A DNA stretch of 64,000 nt from Staphylococcus massiliensis CCUG 55927 (GTDB lineage: Bacteria; Bacillota; Bacilli; Staphylococcales; Staphylococcaceae), in contig NZ_JH815593.1 of assembly GCF_000298075.1 (NCBI RefSeq), positions 1 through 64,000 on the forward strand, written 5' to 3'. Positions within the stretch are counted from its first letter, which is position 1. Every line of letters begins with the position of its first letter. This document shows positions 1-7,310 of the stretch, piece by piece. The position numbers and the translations under genes were made by a program. Under the pieces are notes generated by a model. It was not told the DNA's origin. It worked only from the letters and a program-made list of their open reading frames with translations, and searched no databases.

Positions 1-13
1 GCTATTACATATA

Positions 14-86
14 GGAGAATTAGCTCAGCTGGGAGAGCATCTGCCTTACAAGCAGAGGGTCGGCGGTTCGAACCCGTCATTCTCCA
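14..86 (+). tRNA. tRNA-Val(TAC)
   Basis: The anticodon loop CTTACAA sits between TCTGC and GCAGA. The acceptor GGAGAAT pairs with ATTCTCC, and CCA is encoded at 87-89. This is the first gene of a dense plus-strand tRNA array that probably continues from an rRNA operon outside the window. Confidence 0.97.
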
Positions 87-100
87 CCATTTAAATATTA

Positions 101-264
<164 letters not shown>

Positions 265-290
<26 letters not shown>

Positions 291-337
291 TCTGACTTTT
301 AATCAGAGGGTCAGAGGTTCGAATCCTCTATGGCTCA
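265..337 (+). tRNA. tRNA-Lys(TTT)
   Basis: Loop CTTTTAA gives TTT. Acceptor GAGCCAT pairs with ATGGCTC, and CCA is encoded at 338-340. It is the intact parent of the 5' part of the chimera. Confidence 0.97.
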
Positions 338-345
338 CCATTTAA

Positions 346-427
346 GCGGGTGTGGCGGAATTGGCAGACGCACTAGACTTAGGATCTAGCGCCTCACGGC
401 GTGGGGGTTCGACTCCCTTCACCCGCA
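346..427 (+). tRNA. tRNA-Leu(TAG)
   Basis: A class II tRNA with a long variable arm. Loop CTTAGGA gives TAG. Acceptor GCGGGTG pairs with CACCCGC. CCA is not encoded. Confidence 0.96.
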
Positions 428-430
428 TAT

Positions 431-502
431 GCAGAAGTAGTTCAGCGGTAGAATACAACCTTGCCAAGGTTGGGGTCGCGGGTTCGAATCCCGTCTTCTG
501 CT
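431..502 (+). tRNA. tRNA-Gly(GCC)
   Basis: Acceptor GCAGAAG pairs with CTTCTGC, the anticodon is GCC and CCA is encoded. The D loop keeps GG (AGCGGTA) and the T arm is canonical, so this is a normal translational glycine tRNA, unlike the one at 1947. Confidence 0.96.
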
Positions 503-512
503 CCATTATTTT

Positions 513-598
513 GCCGGGGTGGCGGAACTGGCAGACGCACAGGACTTAAAATCCTGCGGTAAGAGATTACCGTACCGGTTCGATTCCGGTCCTCGGCA
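513..598 (+). tRNA. tRNA-Leu(TAA)
   Basis: Class II tRNA with loop CTTAAAA (anticodon TAA). The acceptor pairs with one G-T wobble and CCA is encoded. Confidence 0.96.
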
Positions 599-619
599 CC
601 ATTATTCATTAAAATATAT

Positions 620-693
620 GCGCCCGTAGCTCAACTGGATAGAGCGTTTGACTACGGATCAAAAGGCTATGGGTTCGACTCCTATCGGGCGCG
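620..693 (+). tRNA. tRNA-Arg(ACG)
   Basis: Loop CTACGGA gives ACG. Acceptor GCGCCCG pairs with CGGGCGC. CCA is not encoded. Confidence 0.96.
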
Positions 694-703
694 TTCATTT
701 ATA

Positions 704-777
704 CGGGAAGTAGCTCAGCTTGGTAGAGCACTTGGTTTGGGACCAAGGGGTCGTAGGTTCGAATCCTGTCTTCCCGA
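704..777 (+). tRNA. tRNA-Pro(TGG)
   Basis: Loop TTTGGGA gives TGG. Acceptor CGGGAAG pairs with CTTCCCG. CCA is not encoded. Confidence 0.96.
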
Positions 778-795
778 CTACTAAGTTTTAGTAAT

Positions 796-868
796 GGGGG
801 ATTAGCTCAGCTGGGAGAGCGCCTGCTTTGCACGCAGGAGGTCAGCGGTTCGAACCCGCTATTCTCCA
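796..868 (+). tRNA. tRNA-Ala(TGC)
   Basis: Loop TTTGCAC gives TGC. The acceptor pairs GGGGGAT with ATTCTCC through two G-T wobbles, and CCA is encoded. Confidence 0.94.
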
Positions 869-903
869 CCATTTAAATGAAAATAAAGAGAAATAGATAA
901 TAG

Positions 904-977
904 GGCGGCGTAGCTCAGCTGGCTAGAGCGTACGGTTCATACCCGTGAGGTCGGGGGTTCGATCCCCTCCGCCGCCA
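904..977 (+). tRNA. tRNA-Met(CAT), elongator
   Basis: Loop TTCATAC gives CAT. A paired first base and resemblance to the Bacillus elongator tRNA-Met separate it from the initiator at 1202. Confidence 0.9.
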
Positions 978-1003
978 CTAATATTAATTACGGATTATAT
1001 TTA

Positions 1004-1077
1004 GGACCTTTAGCTCAGTTGGTTAGAGCTAACGGCTCATAACCGTTCGGTCGCAGGTTCGAATCCTGCAAGGTCCA
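1004..1077 (+). tRNA. tRNA-Ile(CAT), lysidine type
   Basis: The anticodon reads CAT, but the GGACCTT acceptor and body resemble the Bacillus minor tRNA-Ile whose C34 is modified to lysidine by TilS. The assignment rests on that family resemblance. Confidence 0.8.
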
Positions 1078-1087
1078 TATAATTTTT

Positions 1088-1177
1088 GGAGGAATACCCA
1101 AGTCCGGCTGAAGGGATCGGTCTTGAAAACCGACAGGGGCTTAACGGCCCGCGGGGGTTCGAATCCCTCTTCCTCCG
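1088..1177 (+). tRNA. tRNA-Ser(TGA)
   Basis: Class II tRNA with loop CTTGAAA. Acceptor GGAGGAA pairs with TTCCTCC, and CCA is encoded. Confidence 0.96.
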
Positions 1178-1201
1178 CCATTTTTATTTAAATACTATTA
1201 T

Positions 1202-1275
<74 letters not shown>

Positions 1276-1286
1276 TTTTATATTTA

Positions 1287-1359
1287 GGTCCCGTAGTGTA
1301 GCGGTTAACACGCCTGCCTGTCACGCAGGAGATCGCGGGTTCGATTCCCGTCGGGACCG
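1287..1359 (+). tRNA. tRNA-Asp(GTC)
   Basis: Loop CTGTCAC gives GTC. Acceptor GGTCCCG pairs with CGGGACC, and CCA is encoded. Confidence 0.96.
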
Positions 1360-1372
1360 CCATTGTTATTAT

Positions 1373-1445
1373 GGTTCAGTAGCTCAGTCGGTAGAGCAAA
1401 GGACTGAAAATCCTTGTGTCGGCAGTTCGATTCTGTCCTGAACCA
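1373..1445 (+). tRNA. tRNA-Phe(GAA)
   Basis: Loop CTGAAAA gives GAA. Acceptor GGTTCAG pairs with CTGAACC. Confidence 0.96.
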
Positions 1446-1450
1446 TATTA

Positions 1451-1523
<73 letters not shown>

Positions 1524-1530
1524 CCATCTT

Positions 1531-1611
1531 GGAGGGGTAGCGAAGTGGCTAAACGCGGCGGACTGTAAATCCGCTCCTTCGGGTTCGGCAGTTCGAATCT
1601 GCCCCCCTCCA
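1531..1611 (+). tRNA. tRNA-Tyr(GTA)
   Basis: Class II tRNA with loop CTGTAAA. Acceptor GGAGGGG pairs with CCCCTCC. Confidence 0.96.
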
Positions 1612-1622
1612 CTCATATCAAT

Positions 1623-1693
1623 AGGGGCATAGTTCAACGGTAGAATAGAGGTCTCCAAAACCTTTGATGTGGGTTCGATTCCTACTGTCCCTG
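1623..1693 (+). tRNA. tRNA-Trp(CCA)
   Basis: Loop CTCCAAA gives anticodon CCA. Acceptor AGGGGCA pairs with TGTCCCT, and the terminal CCA is encoded. Confidence 0.95.
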
Positions 1694-1697
1694 CCAT

Positions 1698-1771
1698 GGC
1701 GGTTGTGGCGAAGTGGTTAACGCACCGGATTGTGGTTCCGGCATTCGTGGGTTCGATTCCCATCAACCGCC
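1698..1771 (+). tRNA. tRNA-His(GTG)
   Basis: The anticodon is GTG. The extra G(-1) at 1698 faces C73 at 1771, the identity element for histidine. Confidence 0.95.
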
Positions 1772-1783
1772 CTTTATTATTAA

Positions 1784-1855
1784 TGGGCTATAGCCAAGCG
1801 GTAAGGCAACGGACTTTGACTCCGTCACGCGCTGGTTCGAATCCAGCTAGCCCAG
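1784..1855 (+). tRNA. tRNA-Gln(TTG)
   Basis: Loop CTTTGAC gives TTG. Acceptor TGGGCTA pairs with TAGCCCA. Confidence 0.95.
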
Positions 1856-1860
1856 TTATT

Positions 1861-1932
1861 GGCGGCATAGCCAAGTGGTAAGGCCGAGGTCTGCAAAACC
1901 TCTATTCACCGGTTCAAATCCGGTTGCCGCCT
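1861..1932 (+). tRNA. tRNA-Cys(GCA)
   Basis: Loop CTGCAAA gives GCA. Acceptor GGCGGCA pairs with TGCCGCC, and CCA is encoded. Confidence 0.95.
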
Positions 1933-1946
1933 CCATTGATATTTAT

Positions 1947-2018
1947 GCGGGAGTAGTTCAACTCTTAGAACACATTCCTTCCCGGAATGAGATATAGGTG
2001 TAAGTCCTATCTTCCGCT
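1947..2018 (+). tRNA. tRNA-Gly(TCC), non-proteinogenic type for the pentaglycine bridge
   Basis: Loop CTTCCCG gives TCC, the acceptor pairs and CCA is encoded. The D loop (AACTCTTA) lacks the conserved GG, and the T loop reads TGTAAGT instead of a normal TTCGAAT type. In S. aureus, tRNA-Gly species with exactly these losses bind EF-Tu poorly and feed glycine to FmhB/FemA/FemB for cross-bridge synthesis. Assigning that role here is by family resemblance. It is the last gene of the array. Confidence 0.88.
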
Positions 2019-2028
2019 CCAATTATTA

Positions 2029-2051
2029 CTTCCAGAATGGAAGCTTTTTTT
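2029..2051 (+). terminator. Terminator of the first tRNA array
   Basis: The hairpin CTTCC/GGAAG is followed by a run of seven T directly after the last tRNA. Confidence 0.85.
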
Positions 2052-2262
2052 ATGCCTTTTTTTAGAAATCTACCATTCAAGTTAACAAACCTTCTTTTTC
2101 AAATCTCAATAGTTTAATTCAACCAGTTATTTTAAATGTTAAAATTATATGTATCAGTTATAACTATAAATACTCTATATTCAAGATGTTTATTAACTCA
2201 TAGTTAAATTAATATGAATATTTGATTAAGTGTATTAAATTTCTTCAATTTTACTAATTAAG

Positions 2263-2273
2263 TATGCTATAAT
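2263..2273 (+). promoter_or_regulatory. Extended -10 promoter of the secreted-protein gene
   Basis: TGCTATAAT lies about 40 bases upstream of the start at 2313. The -35 region is weak. The rest of 2053-2260 is A/T-rich and shows nothing else. Confidence 0.5.
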
Positions 2274-2312
2274 TAATTTGCAAGACAACATAATTGAATA
2301 GGAGGGTTATAG

Positions 2313-2780
2313 ATGAAACTTAAAGCGCTGAGCTCTTTAATCTTTTCTGTAATTATAGCCGGCATGTTCTTCTTAATGAGTAATTCATCTGCTCAAGCAG
2401 CTGAACTTCCTTATGCCGATTCTATAAATGAGTTGAAAAGTAGTGTAAGTGATCATCAAGTTGTTCAACACATCGATTCAGCAGTGAATTCTAATCAACA
2501 ACGCGTTGAACTTGTACGCTTAACGAATTCAGTAGACCAAGGTCAACCTACTGACAACTACAGTGTTAAACAGTCTACTAATTTTCAAACTCAAATTTCA
2601 GAGCAGCAAAACGCTTCAGGGCAAGTCAGTCAACAAGCTACACACAACAAAGCCAATCCAACTAATTTAAACAAGACTGGACAAGCTAATCCTTCTCAAC
2701 AACAAGCAGTTAACCACTATGGTGATAACGAAACTGCCGTTACATCTGTTAACGTAACGAATAACAATTATTACTATTAA
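2313..2780 (+). CDS. Small secreted Q/N-rich protein, function unknown
   Basis: A 155-residue protein with an N-terminal signal peptide: MKLK, a hydrophobic stretch to about residue 24, then SSAQAAE as a probable signal peptidase I site near residue 30. The mature part is polar, low in complexity and rich in Q, N and S, ending in NNNYYY. It has no cysteine pair, catalytic motif or LPXTG anchor. The RBS AGGAGGG precedes the ATG. It stands alone between a tRNA array and its own terminator. I do not recognise a family. A cell-surface or matrix role is possible, but nothing in the sequence proves it. Confidence 0.8.
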   Translation: MKLKALSSLIFSVIIAGMFFLMSNSSAQAAELPYADSINELKSSVSDHQVVQHIDSAVNSNQQRVELVRLTNSVDQGQPTDNYSVKQSTNFQTQISEQQNASGQVSQQATHNKANPTNLNKTGQANPSQQQAVNHYGDNETAVTSVNVTNNNYYY

Positions 2781-2801
2781 TATCATCATTTAACATAGAT
2801 T

Positions 2802-2833
2802 AAAAGCACTGGACATCGCGTCCAGTGCTTTTT
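2802..2833 (+). terminator. Terminator of the secreted-protein gene
   Basis: Stem AAAAGCACTGGAC pairs with GTCCAGTGCTTTTT around a five-base loop. It is symmetrical enough to work on both strands. Confidence 0.92.
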
Positions 2834-2952
2834 GTTTATCCCCTAATTAAAAGAAAATTACTAATATTACATATTTTAGAATATATATTTACAAATATTA
2901 ACTTTAAAACTAATATAGAGGATATTGAATTCTATAAGAAAGAAGGTTAATC

Positions 2953-4113
2953 ATGTCATTAAGATATAACAGGATAACTACTATCCTTTTCTTTATAGGG
3001 CTTTTCGTGATGATTAGTCTTTATTGTGCGATTCCTATAGAGCAACAAGTTGCTGAAGGTTTGCACGTAGACAAGGGTAGTATCGCGCTTTCAAGTGTAT
3101 GTTTCTCACTGTCATTTGCGATAGGTTGTTTATTCTATGGTATTCTTTCTGATAAATTCGGACGAAAAGTTGTCATTTCAGCTGGTTTACTTATTTTAAC
3201 TATTATGACGCTCGCGATTACATTCGCGCAATCATTCCAATACTTCATTATTTTAAGATCATTACAAGGACTATTTGCAGCGACATTCTCACCAGTCGCT
3301 TTAACATATGTCACAGAGATGTTTCCTGCACGTAAACGTGTTACAGCAATTAGTTTTATTAGTACTGGTTTCCTTTTAGCAGGTGTCATCGGACAAATTT
3401 TTAGTGAGCTTATCGCTTCTTCACTAGGTTGGCAATATGTCTTTCTTATTTTAAGTGTAATTTACTTAGTATCATTAATCGCAGTAATCTTTTTTATACC
3501 TAAAAGTCCATACAAACAAGCTGACATTGATATCATTAGCTTCTTTAGTAATTTTAAATCAATTAGTAAAAATAAAAGCATCATTTTAGCGTATATTATA
3601 GCATTTCTATTATTGATGAGTTTCGTTAATATGTATGCCGTTTTAAATCTTTACTTAAACTCACCTCAGATTAATGCAGGTACTGAAGTCGCATATATCA
3701 TTAAATTATTAGGTGTCATTGGTATGATACTATCATTAACTTCAGGTAGATTAAGTGACCGTTACAGTGTTAAAACAGTTTTATTCTTTGCCTTATTATT
3801 TGGTAGTGTCTTCTTAATTCTACTAGGACTTTCTGAAAACATTCTTATAATAGGGACATTAAGTGTCTTATTCGTTACATGTGTTTCATTCGCTGTTCCA
3901 AGCTTAATTTCTAAGATTGGTTTATTAACTAAAGAAAACAAAGGATTCTTCCTTTCAGTTAATACCTTCTTATTATTCTTAGGTACAGCAGTATCTCCAA
4001 TTATCATTGGTTACATCCAAGCGATTGGCAATTATACAATCATGTTTACGTCGATAGGGGCACTACTATTCATAGGCTTTATCGCGTCAACTTGCTTACC
4101 TAAAATTAGATAA
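2953..4113 (+). CDS. MFS transporter (12 membrane segments)
   Basis: A 386-residue, strongly hydrophobic protein with about twelve membrane helices in two halves. The loop between helices 2 and 3 reads YGILSDKFGRK, the MFS motif A, and a second copy (SGRLSDRYSVK) lies near residue 260. The length fits drug or metabolite exporters of the DHA1 type. The substrate cannot be read from the sequence. The RBS AGAAAGAAGG precedes the ATG. It is a single-gene unit ending in a strong hairpin. Confidence 0.9.
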   Translation: MSLRYNRITTILFFIGLFVMISLYCAIPIEQQVAEGLHVDKGSIALSSVCFSLSFAIGCLFYGILSDKFGRKVVISAGLLILTIMTLAITFAQSFQYFIILRSLQGLFAATFSPVALTYVTEMFPARKRVTAISFISTGFLLAGVIGQIFSELIASSLGWQYVFLILSVIYLVSLIAVIFFIPKSPYKQADIDIISFFSNFKSISKNKSIILAYIIAFLLLMSFVNMYAVLNLYLNSPQINAGTEVAYIIKLLGVIGMILSLTSGRLSDRYSVKTVLFFALLFGSVFLILLGLSENILIIGTLSVLFVTCVSFAVPSLISKIGLLTKENKGFFLSVNTFLLFLGTAVSPIIIGYIQAIGNYTIMFTSIGALLFIGFIASTCLPKIR

Positions 4114-4120
4114 TAAATTC

Positions 4121-4149
4121 AAGAACTAGATATGATCTAGTTCTTTTTT
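4121..4149 (+). terminator. Terminator of the MFS gene
   Basis: AAGAACTAGAT pairs with ATCTAGTTCTT, followed by T6. Confidence 0.92.
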
Positions 4150-4302
4150 ATATGCAATTATTTCATAAATTATGTTATCGTATTTAAGTATGCTTATTTA
4201 CTAAAAGAAACTTATATAAAATATATCATTATGTTATGTTAAATGAAACGTTTTTGGCGTTCTAATCATAGTTTATAAACGAAACGCTCAAGAGATGATT
4301 AT

Positions 4303-4566
4303 ATGGAACGTATCGTAGGAATTGGTATCAATATACTTAACTACTTACCTTTATTCGTACTCATCATCTTATTTAATAGCTTAAGCAACTTATTCGCTGG
4401 AATGTTTGTGTTAGCGATAACGTCAGTCGTTTTACTATTCGTTTCAGTACTTATGCATAGCTATACAACGAACCACAAACGCTTGTGGTTGGTAAGCATG
4501 ATCCTAAATGGTTTAAATGTCCTAGTTACGCTTACAACTACGTTCGTCATGTTTGCTTTACAATAA
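4303..4566 (+). CDS. Small membrane protein, LNY family member 1
   Basis: An 87-residue protein with about three hydrophobic helices. The N-terminal pattern ILNYLPLFVLI and the C-terminal pattern HKRLWLVSMILNGLNVL recur in the next three small genes, and the middle is variable. The RBS (AGAGATGA) is weak. I do not recognise a described family; it is the first of four neighbouring diverged paralogues, each with its own upstream spacer of 150-230 bases. Confidence 0.75.
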   Translation: MERIVGIGINILNYLPLFVLIILFNSLSNLFAGMFVLAITSVVLLFVSVLMHSYTTNHKRLWLVSMILNGLNVLVTLTTTFVMFALQ

Positions 4567-4633
4567 CGTCTATTCAAATTGAGTGCTTTTTTACATTATT
4601 ATCAAGACATCACAGTTAAGACCTTTATTTACC

Positions 4634-4650
4634 TTTGAAAAGCCCTTTAG
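4634..4650 (+). repeat. Intergenic 14-mer TTGAAAAGCCCTTT (plus orientation)
   Basis: TTTGAAAAGCCCTTTAG. The same core recurs between genes at 9750 and 28833 (inverted) and 13583 (plus). Its role is unknown. Confidence 0.45.
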
Positions 4651-4768
4651 AAAAGTTTTACGAAATGAGTTGAATTTCGATTAATGCTTAATTGCAAGGC
4701 ATTTAAAAAAAGTTCAATAAACACTTAAAAACTTACTTAGTTTATCAAATTAGAAAGGAGTGTCGACG

Positions 4769-5035
4769 ATGAAAAACGTAATGCGATTACTGCAAATATT
4801 AAATTACATCTTTCTTATACTATTAATTGTCGCAAGTTACAACAAGGTCGTTGATGGCTTTAGCCTTGTGGCTCTATTCGCCGGTACGTCAATCATCATT
4901 TTAATTGTAGATGTTATACTTAGACGCGCTAAGAAAATCTCGGATAGTAGCTTTGTAAGAAACATTCTACTTTGTGTATTAAATTTAGTTATTATTATCC
5001 CAATTATTTTTTATTTCATGTGGGTAGGCTTTTAA
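4769..5035 (+). CDS. Small membrane protein, LNY family member 2
   Basis: 88 residues with three hydrophobic segments. It has ILNYIFLILLI near the N-terminus and FVRNILLCVLNLVIIIPII near the C-terminus, the same two landmarks as its neighbours. A GTG at 4760 would add three residues but overlaps the RBS AAAGGAG at 4754-4760, so the ATG at 4769 is preferred. No known function. Confidence 0.75.
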   Translation: MKNVMRLLQILNYIFLILLIVASYNKVVDGFSLVALFAGTSIIILIVDVILRRAKKISDSSFVRNILLCVLNLVIIIPIIFYFMWVGF

Positions 5036-5158
5036 ATTTTATAAAGGTTAATTCATACATTCATACTAAGTTAGAAATGTATAGATTAAAGTGGTCACTT
5101 TCAACAATGTAAGAGCAAACATTGAATATCTTTAGCAATTGCTTAGGAAGGTGATGTT

Positions 5159-5416
5159 ATGAATCGTCATATATGCTGGATATTAAATATTTTGAATTAT
5201 ACGCAACTCTCGTTTACGATGGTTATTTTTCAAGATGCGTTTTGGCGTTTGATTGGGGTACCGCTATTCGTAGCAACATCCTTCACATTAGCCTTAGTTT
5301 CATCGGGTCTATCAAAGACGTTAAAAAGCCATCATAAGATATGGAAAATTAGTGCGATCTTAAATATAGTTAATATCGTATTAGCCTATATACTCGCTCG
5401 ATTTTTTATCATGTAG
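5159..5416 (+). CDS. Small membrane protein, LNY family member 3
   Basis: 85 residues. N-terminal ILNYTQLSF and C-terminal HHKIWKISAILNIVNIVLAY match member 1 closely (HKRLWLVSMILNGLNVL). A good RBS, AAGGTGAT, precedes the ATG. It stands immediately before a lone tRNA-Leu. Function unknown. Confidence 0.75.
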   Translation: MNRHICWILNILNYTQLSFTMVIFQDAFWRLIGVPLFVATSFTLALVSSGLSKTLKSHHKIWKISAILNIVNIVLAYILARFFIM

Positions 5417-5531
5417 TTTGATTACTAAGCAATCGCACCATATTGACGAAACGTCTAACTAATAGTATAATATATTAAATCAATAAAATATTAATCGATA
5501 CAAGATTAATATTTTGAACTTCTAAAGGTTA

Positions 5532-5614
5532 GCCAGTGTGGTGGAATTGGCAGACACGCTAGACTCAAAATCTAGTTCTGAATAAGAGTGCCGGTTCGAG
5601 CCCGGCCACTGGTA
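5532..5614 (+). tRNA. tRNA-Leu(CAA)
   Basis: Class II tRNA outside the main array. Loop CTCAAAA gives CAA. Acceptor GCCAGTG pairs with CACTGGT through a terminal G-T. CCA is not encoded. It lies between the third and fourth small membrane protein genes. Confidence 0.93.
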
Positions 5615-5617
5615 TCA

Positions 5618-5657
5618 AGAGACGTTTCCTCATTTAATGGGGAAACGTCTTTTTTTG
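5618..5657 (+). terminator. Terminator of tRNA-Leu(CAA)
   Basis: AGACGTTTCC pairs with GGGAAACGTCT, followed by T7. Confidence 0.93.
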
Positions 5658-5699
5658 TTAAAACTATTATCAATAGCCATAAAGAGAAAGGAAGGCATT

Positions 5700-5963
5700 A
5701 TGAAACCGTTTTTCACGATTATCAGTTTGCTTAATTATATTTACTTTATCATTTCACAAAGTACGCACTTTATATTAGATACGCACAAAGCACTCATACC
5801 TATGACTATTTTCCCGGCGATATGCTTAATTTTAATCCTTTTAACGTTTATACCTATGCTTCATAATCGTAGCTGGAAACCAATCGTTATGCTTAATGCG
5901 ATAGGCTTTGCGATACTAACACCGCTTGTATGGATCATCGCTTGGAACGGACTTCCGTTCTAA
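5700..5963 (+). CDS. Small membrane protein, LNY family member 4
   Basis: 87 residues with three hydrophobic segments. ISLLNYIYFIIS at the N-terminus and RSWKPIVMLNAIGFAIL at the C-terminus align with the other three members. The RBS AAAGGAAGG precedes the ATG at 5700; an upstream in-frame ATG at 5637 lies inside the tRNA terminator and is rejected. Function unknown. Confidence 0.75.
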   Translation: MKPFFTIISLLNYIYFIISQSTHFILDTHKALIPMTIFPAICLILILLTFIPMLHNRSWKPIVMLNAIGFAILTPLVWIIAWNGLPF

Positions 5964-6063
5964 GTGCAATAAGATACCGAAATATGCAATCTCCTATTGT
6001 AGTTTTACCTGCCTTATACTATGATTATAGATATTGTAAACAAATAGAAGGAGATTATTAACA

Positions 6064-7119
6064 ATGGAAGAATCGAAGTTTTCCTTCAAAAGTTTCTTCA
6101 ACAATTTACTAAACGCCATTGGTGCTGGGGTAGTAATCGCATTATTACCAAATGCTTTGCTAGGTGAATTGCTGAAGTTCTTTAAGGAAGGGCAACCTTT
6201 TTTAGAATTAATTTACCAAATCGTTACAGTTATTCAATTCTTTATGTCATTCATTATTGGTGTGCTTGCTGCGAATGCGCTTAAATTCGGTGGTCCAGGT
6301 TCAGCAATGGTAGGAACTGCTTGTATGATTGGTTCTGGTGCGCTTCATTTTCAAGATGGGGCGATTGTTTTAAAAGGTATAGGCGATATTATTAACTTAA
6401 TTATCGTACTTACGATTGCTTGTTTATTATATATGTTCTTAAATGGAAAGTTCGGCTCATTTGATATGATTATCTTGCCTGTCTTAATACCAGTTGTCAG
6501 TGCTGTAATAGGGCTGCTTACGTTGCCACATGTTTCAAAGGTAACGAAAGCGCTAGGTCAACTGATCAATGGTTTCACAGAACTTAATCCGTTATTAATG
6601 AGTATTCTAATCGCTGTATTCTACTCATTATTTATGGTGACACCGATTTCTTTAGTCGCTATCGCAACTGCGATTAGTTTAACAGGGCTAGGCAGTGGTG
6701 CTGCCAATATGGGTATTGTTGCAGCCTGCGTAACGTTTATATTCGGTTCACTACGTATTAATGCTACAGGTATTAACCTGATCCTTATTGTCGGTGCAGC
6801 TAAGATGATGATTCCTGTTTACTTTAAACATCCAATTATCGCGGTGCCATTATTTATAAATGGTGTCATCGCCGGTATCATCACCTATTTAATCGGCATT
6901 AAAGGAACGCCAATGTCAGCTGGCTTTGGTTATACTGGATTAGTCGGTCCACTCAATGCATTAAATCGCATGGACGGGGATACGATTATGAATATCATCT
7001 TACTCATTTTTGGTTATTTCATTATACCTTTCGTGTGCGGCTTTATTGTCCACCAGGTTTGTAAGAAGTGGTTACCAGGCTACGATGACAAGATATTTAA
7101 ATTCGAAACAGTTAAATAA
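6064..7119 (+). CDS. PTS EIIC-like integral membrane permease
   Basis: A 351-residue polytopic protein with about ten helices. Glycine-rich stretches such as NAIGAGVVIALLPNALLGEL and AFGLRINATG-like segments are typical of the PTS_EIIC_2 group, membrane permease domains without fused EIIA or EIIB. No EIIA, EIIB or HPr gene is nearby, so its substrate and energy coupling are open. The RBS AAGGAGAT precedes the ATG. It forms a single-gene unit with its own terminator. Confidence 0.75.
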   Translation: MEESKFSFKSFFNNLLNAIGAGVVIALLPNALLGELLKFFKEGQPFLELIYQIVTVIQFFMSFIIGVLAANALKFGGPGSAMVGTACMIGSGALHFQDGAIVLKGIGDIINLIIVLTIACLLYMFLNGKFGSFDMIILPVLIPVVSAVIGLLTLPHVSKVTKALGQLINGFTELNPLLMSILIAVFYSLFMVTPISLVAIATAISLTGLGSGAANMGIVAACVTFIFGSLRINATGINLILIVGAAKMMIPVYFKHPIIAVPLFINGVIAGIITYLIGIKGTPMSAGFGYTGLVGPLNALNRMDGDTIMNIILLIFGYFIIPFVCGFIVHQVCKKWLPGYDDKIFKFETVK

Positions 7120-7183
7120 CCTACATGCACCATCGATTTTCCCTTTTGAAAAGCCACGTGCGTTTAATAAGTCTGATTTAGAT

Positions 7184-7214
7184 GACCTGAGATCTTAGCA
7201 TCTCAGGTCTTTTT
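7184..7214 (+). terminator. Terminator of the EIIC-like gene
   Basis: GACCTGAGA pairs with TCTCAGGTC, followed by T5. Confidence 0.92.
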
Positions 7215-7310
7215 CTATATGAAAAGGGAATTTAAAAAAATATGAATTAAATATTGCATAATAATTCATGTGATTGTATAATCATTAATCATAATAGAGG
7301 AGGGGCTGCC

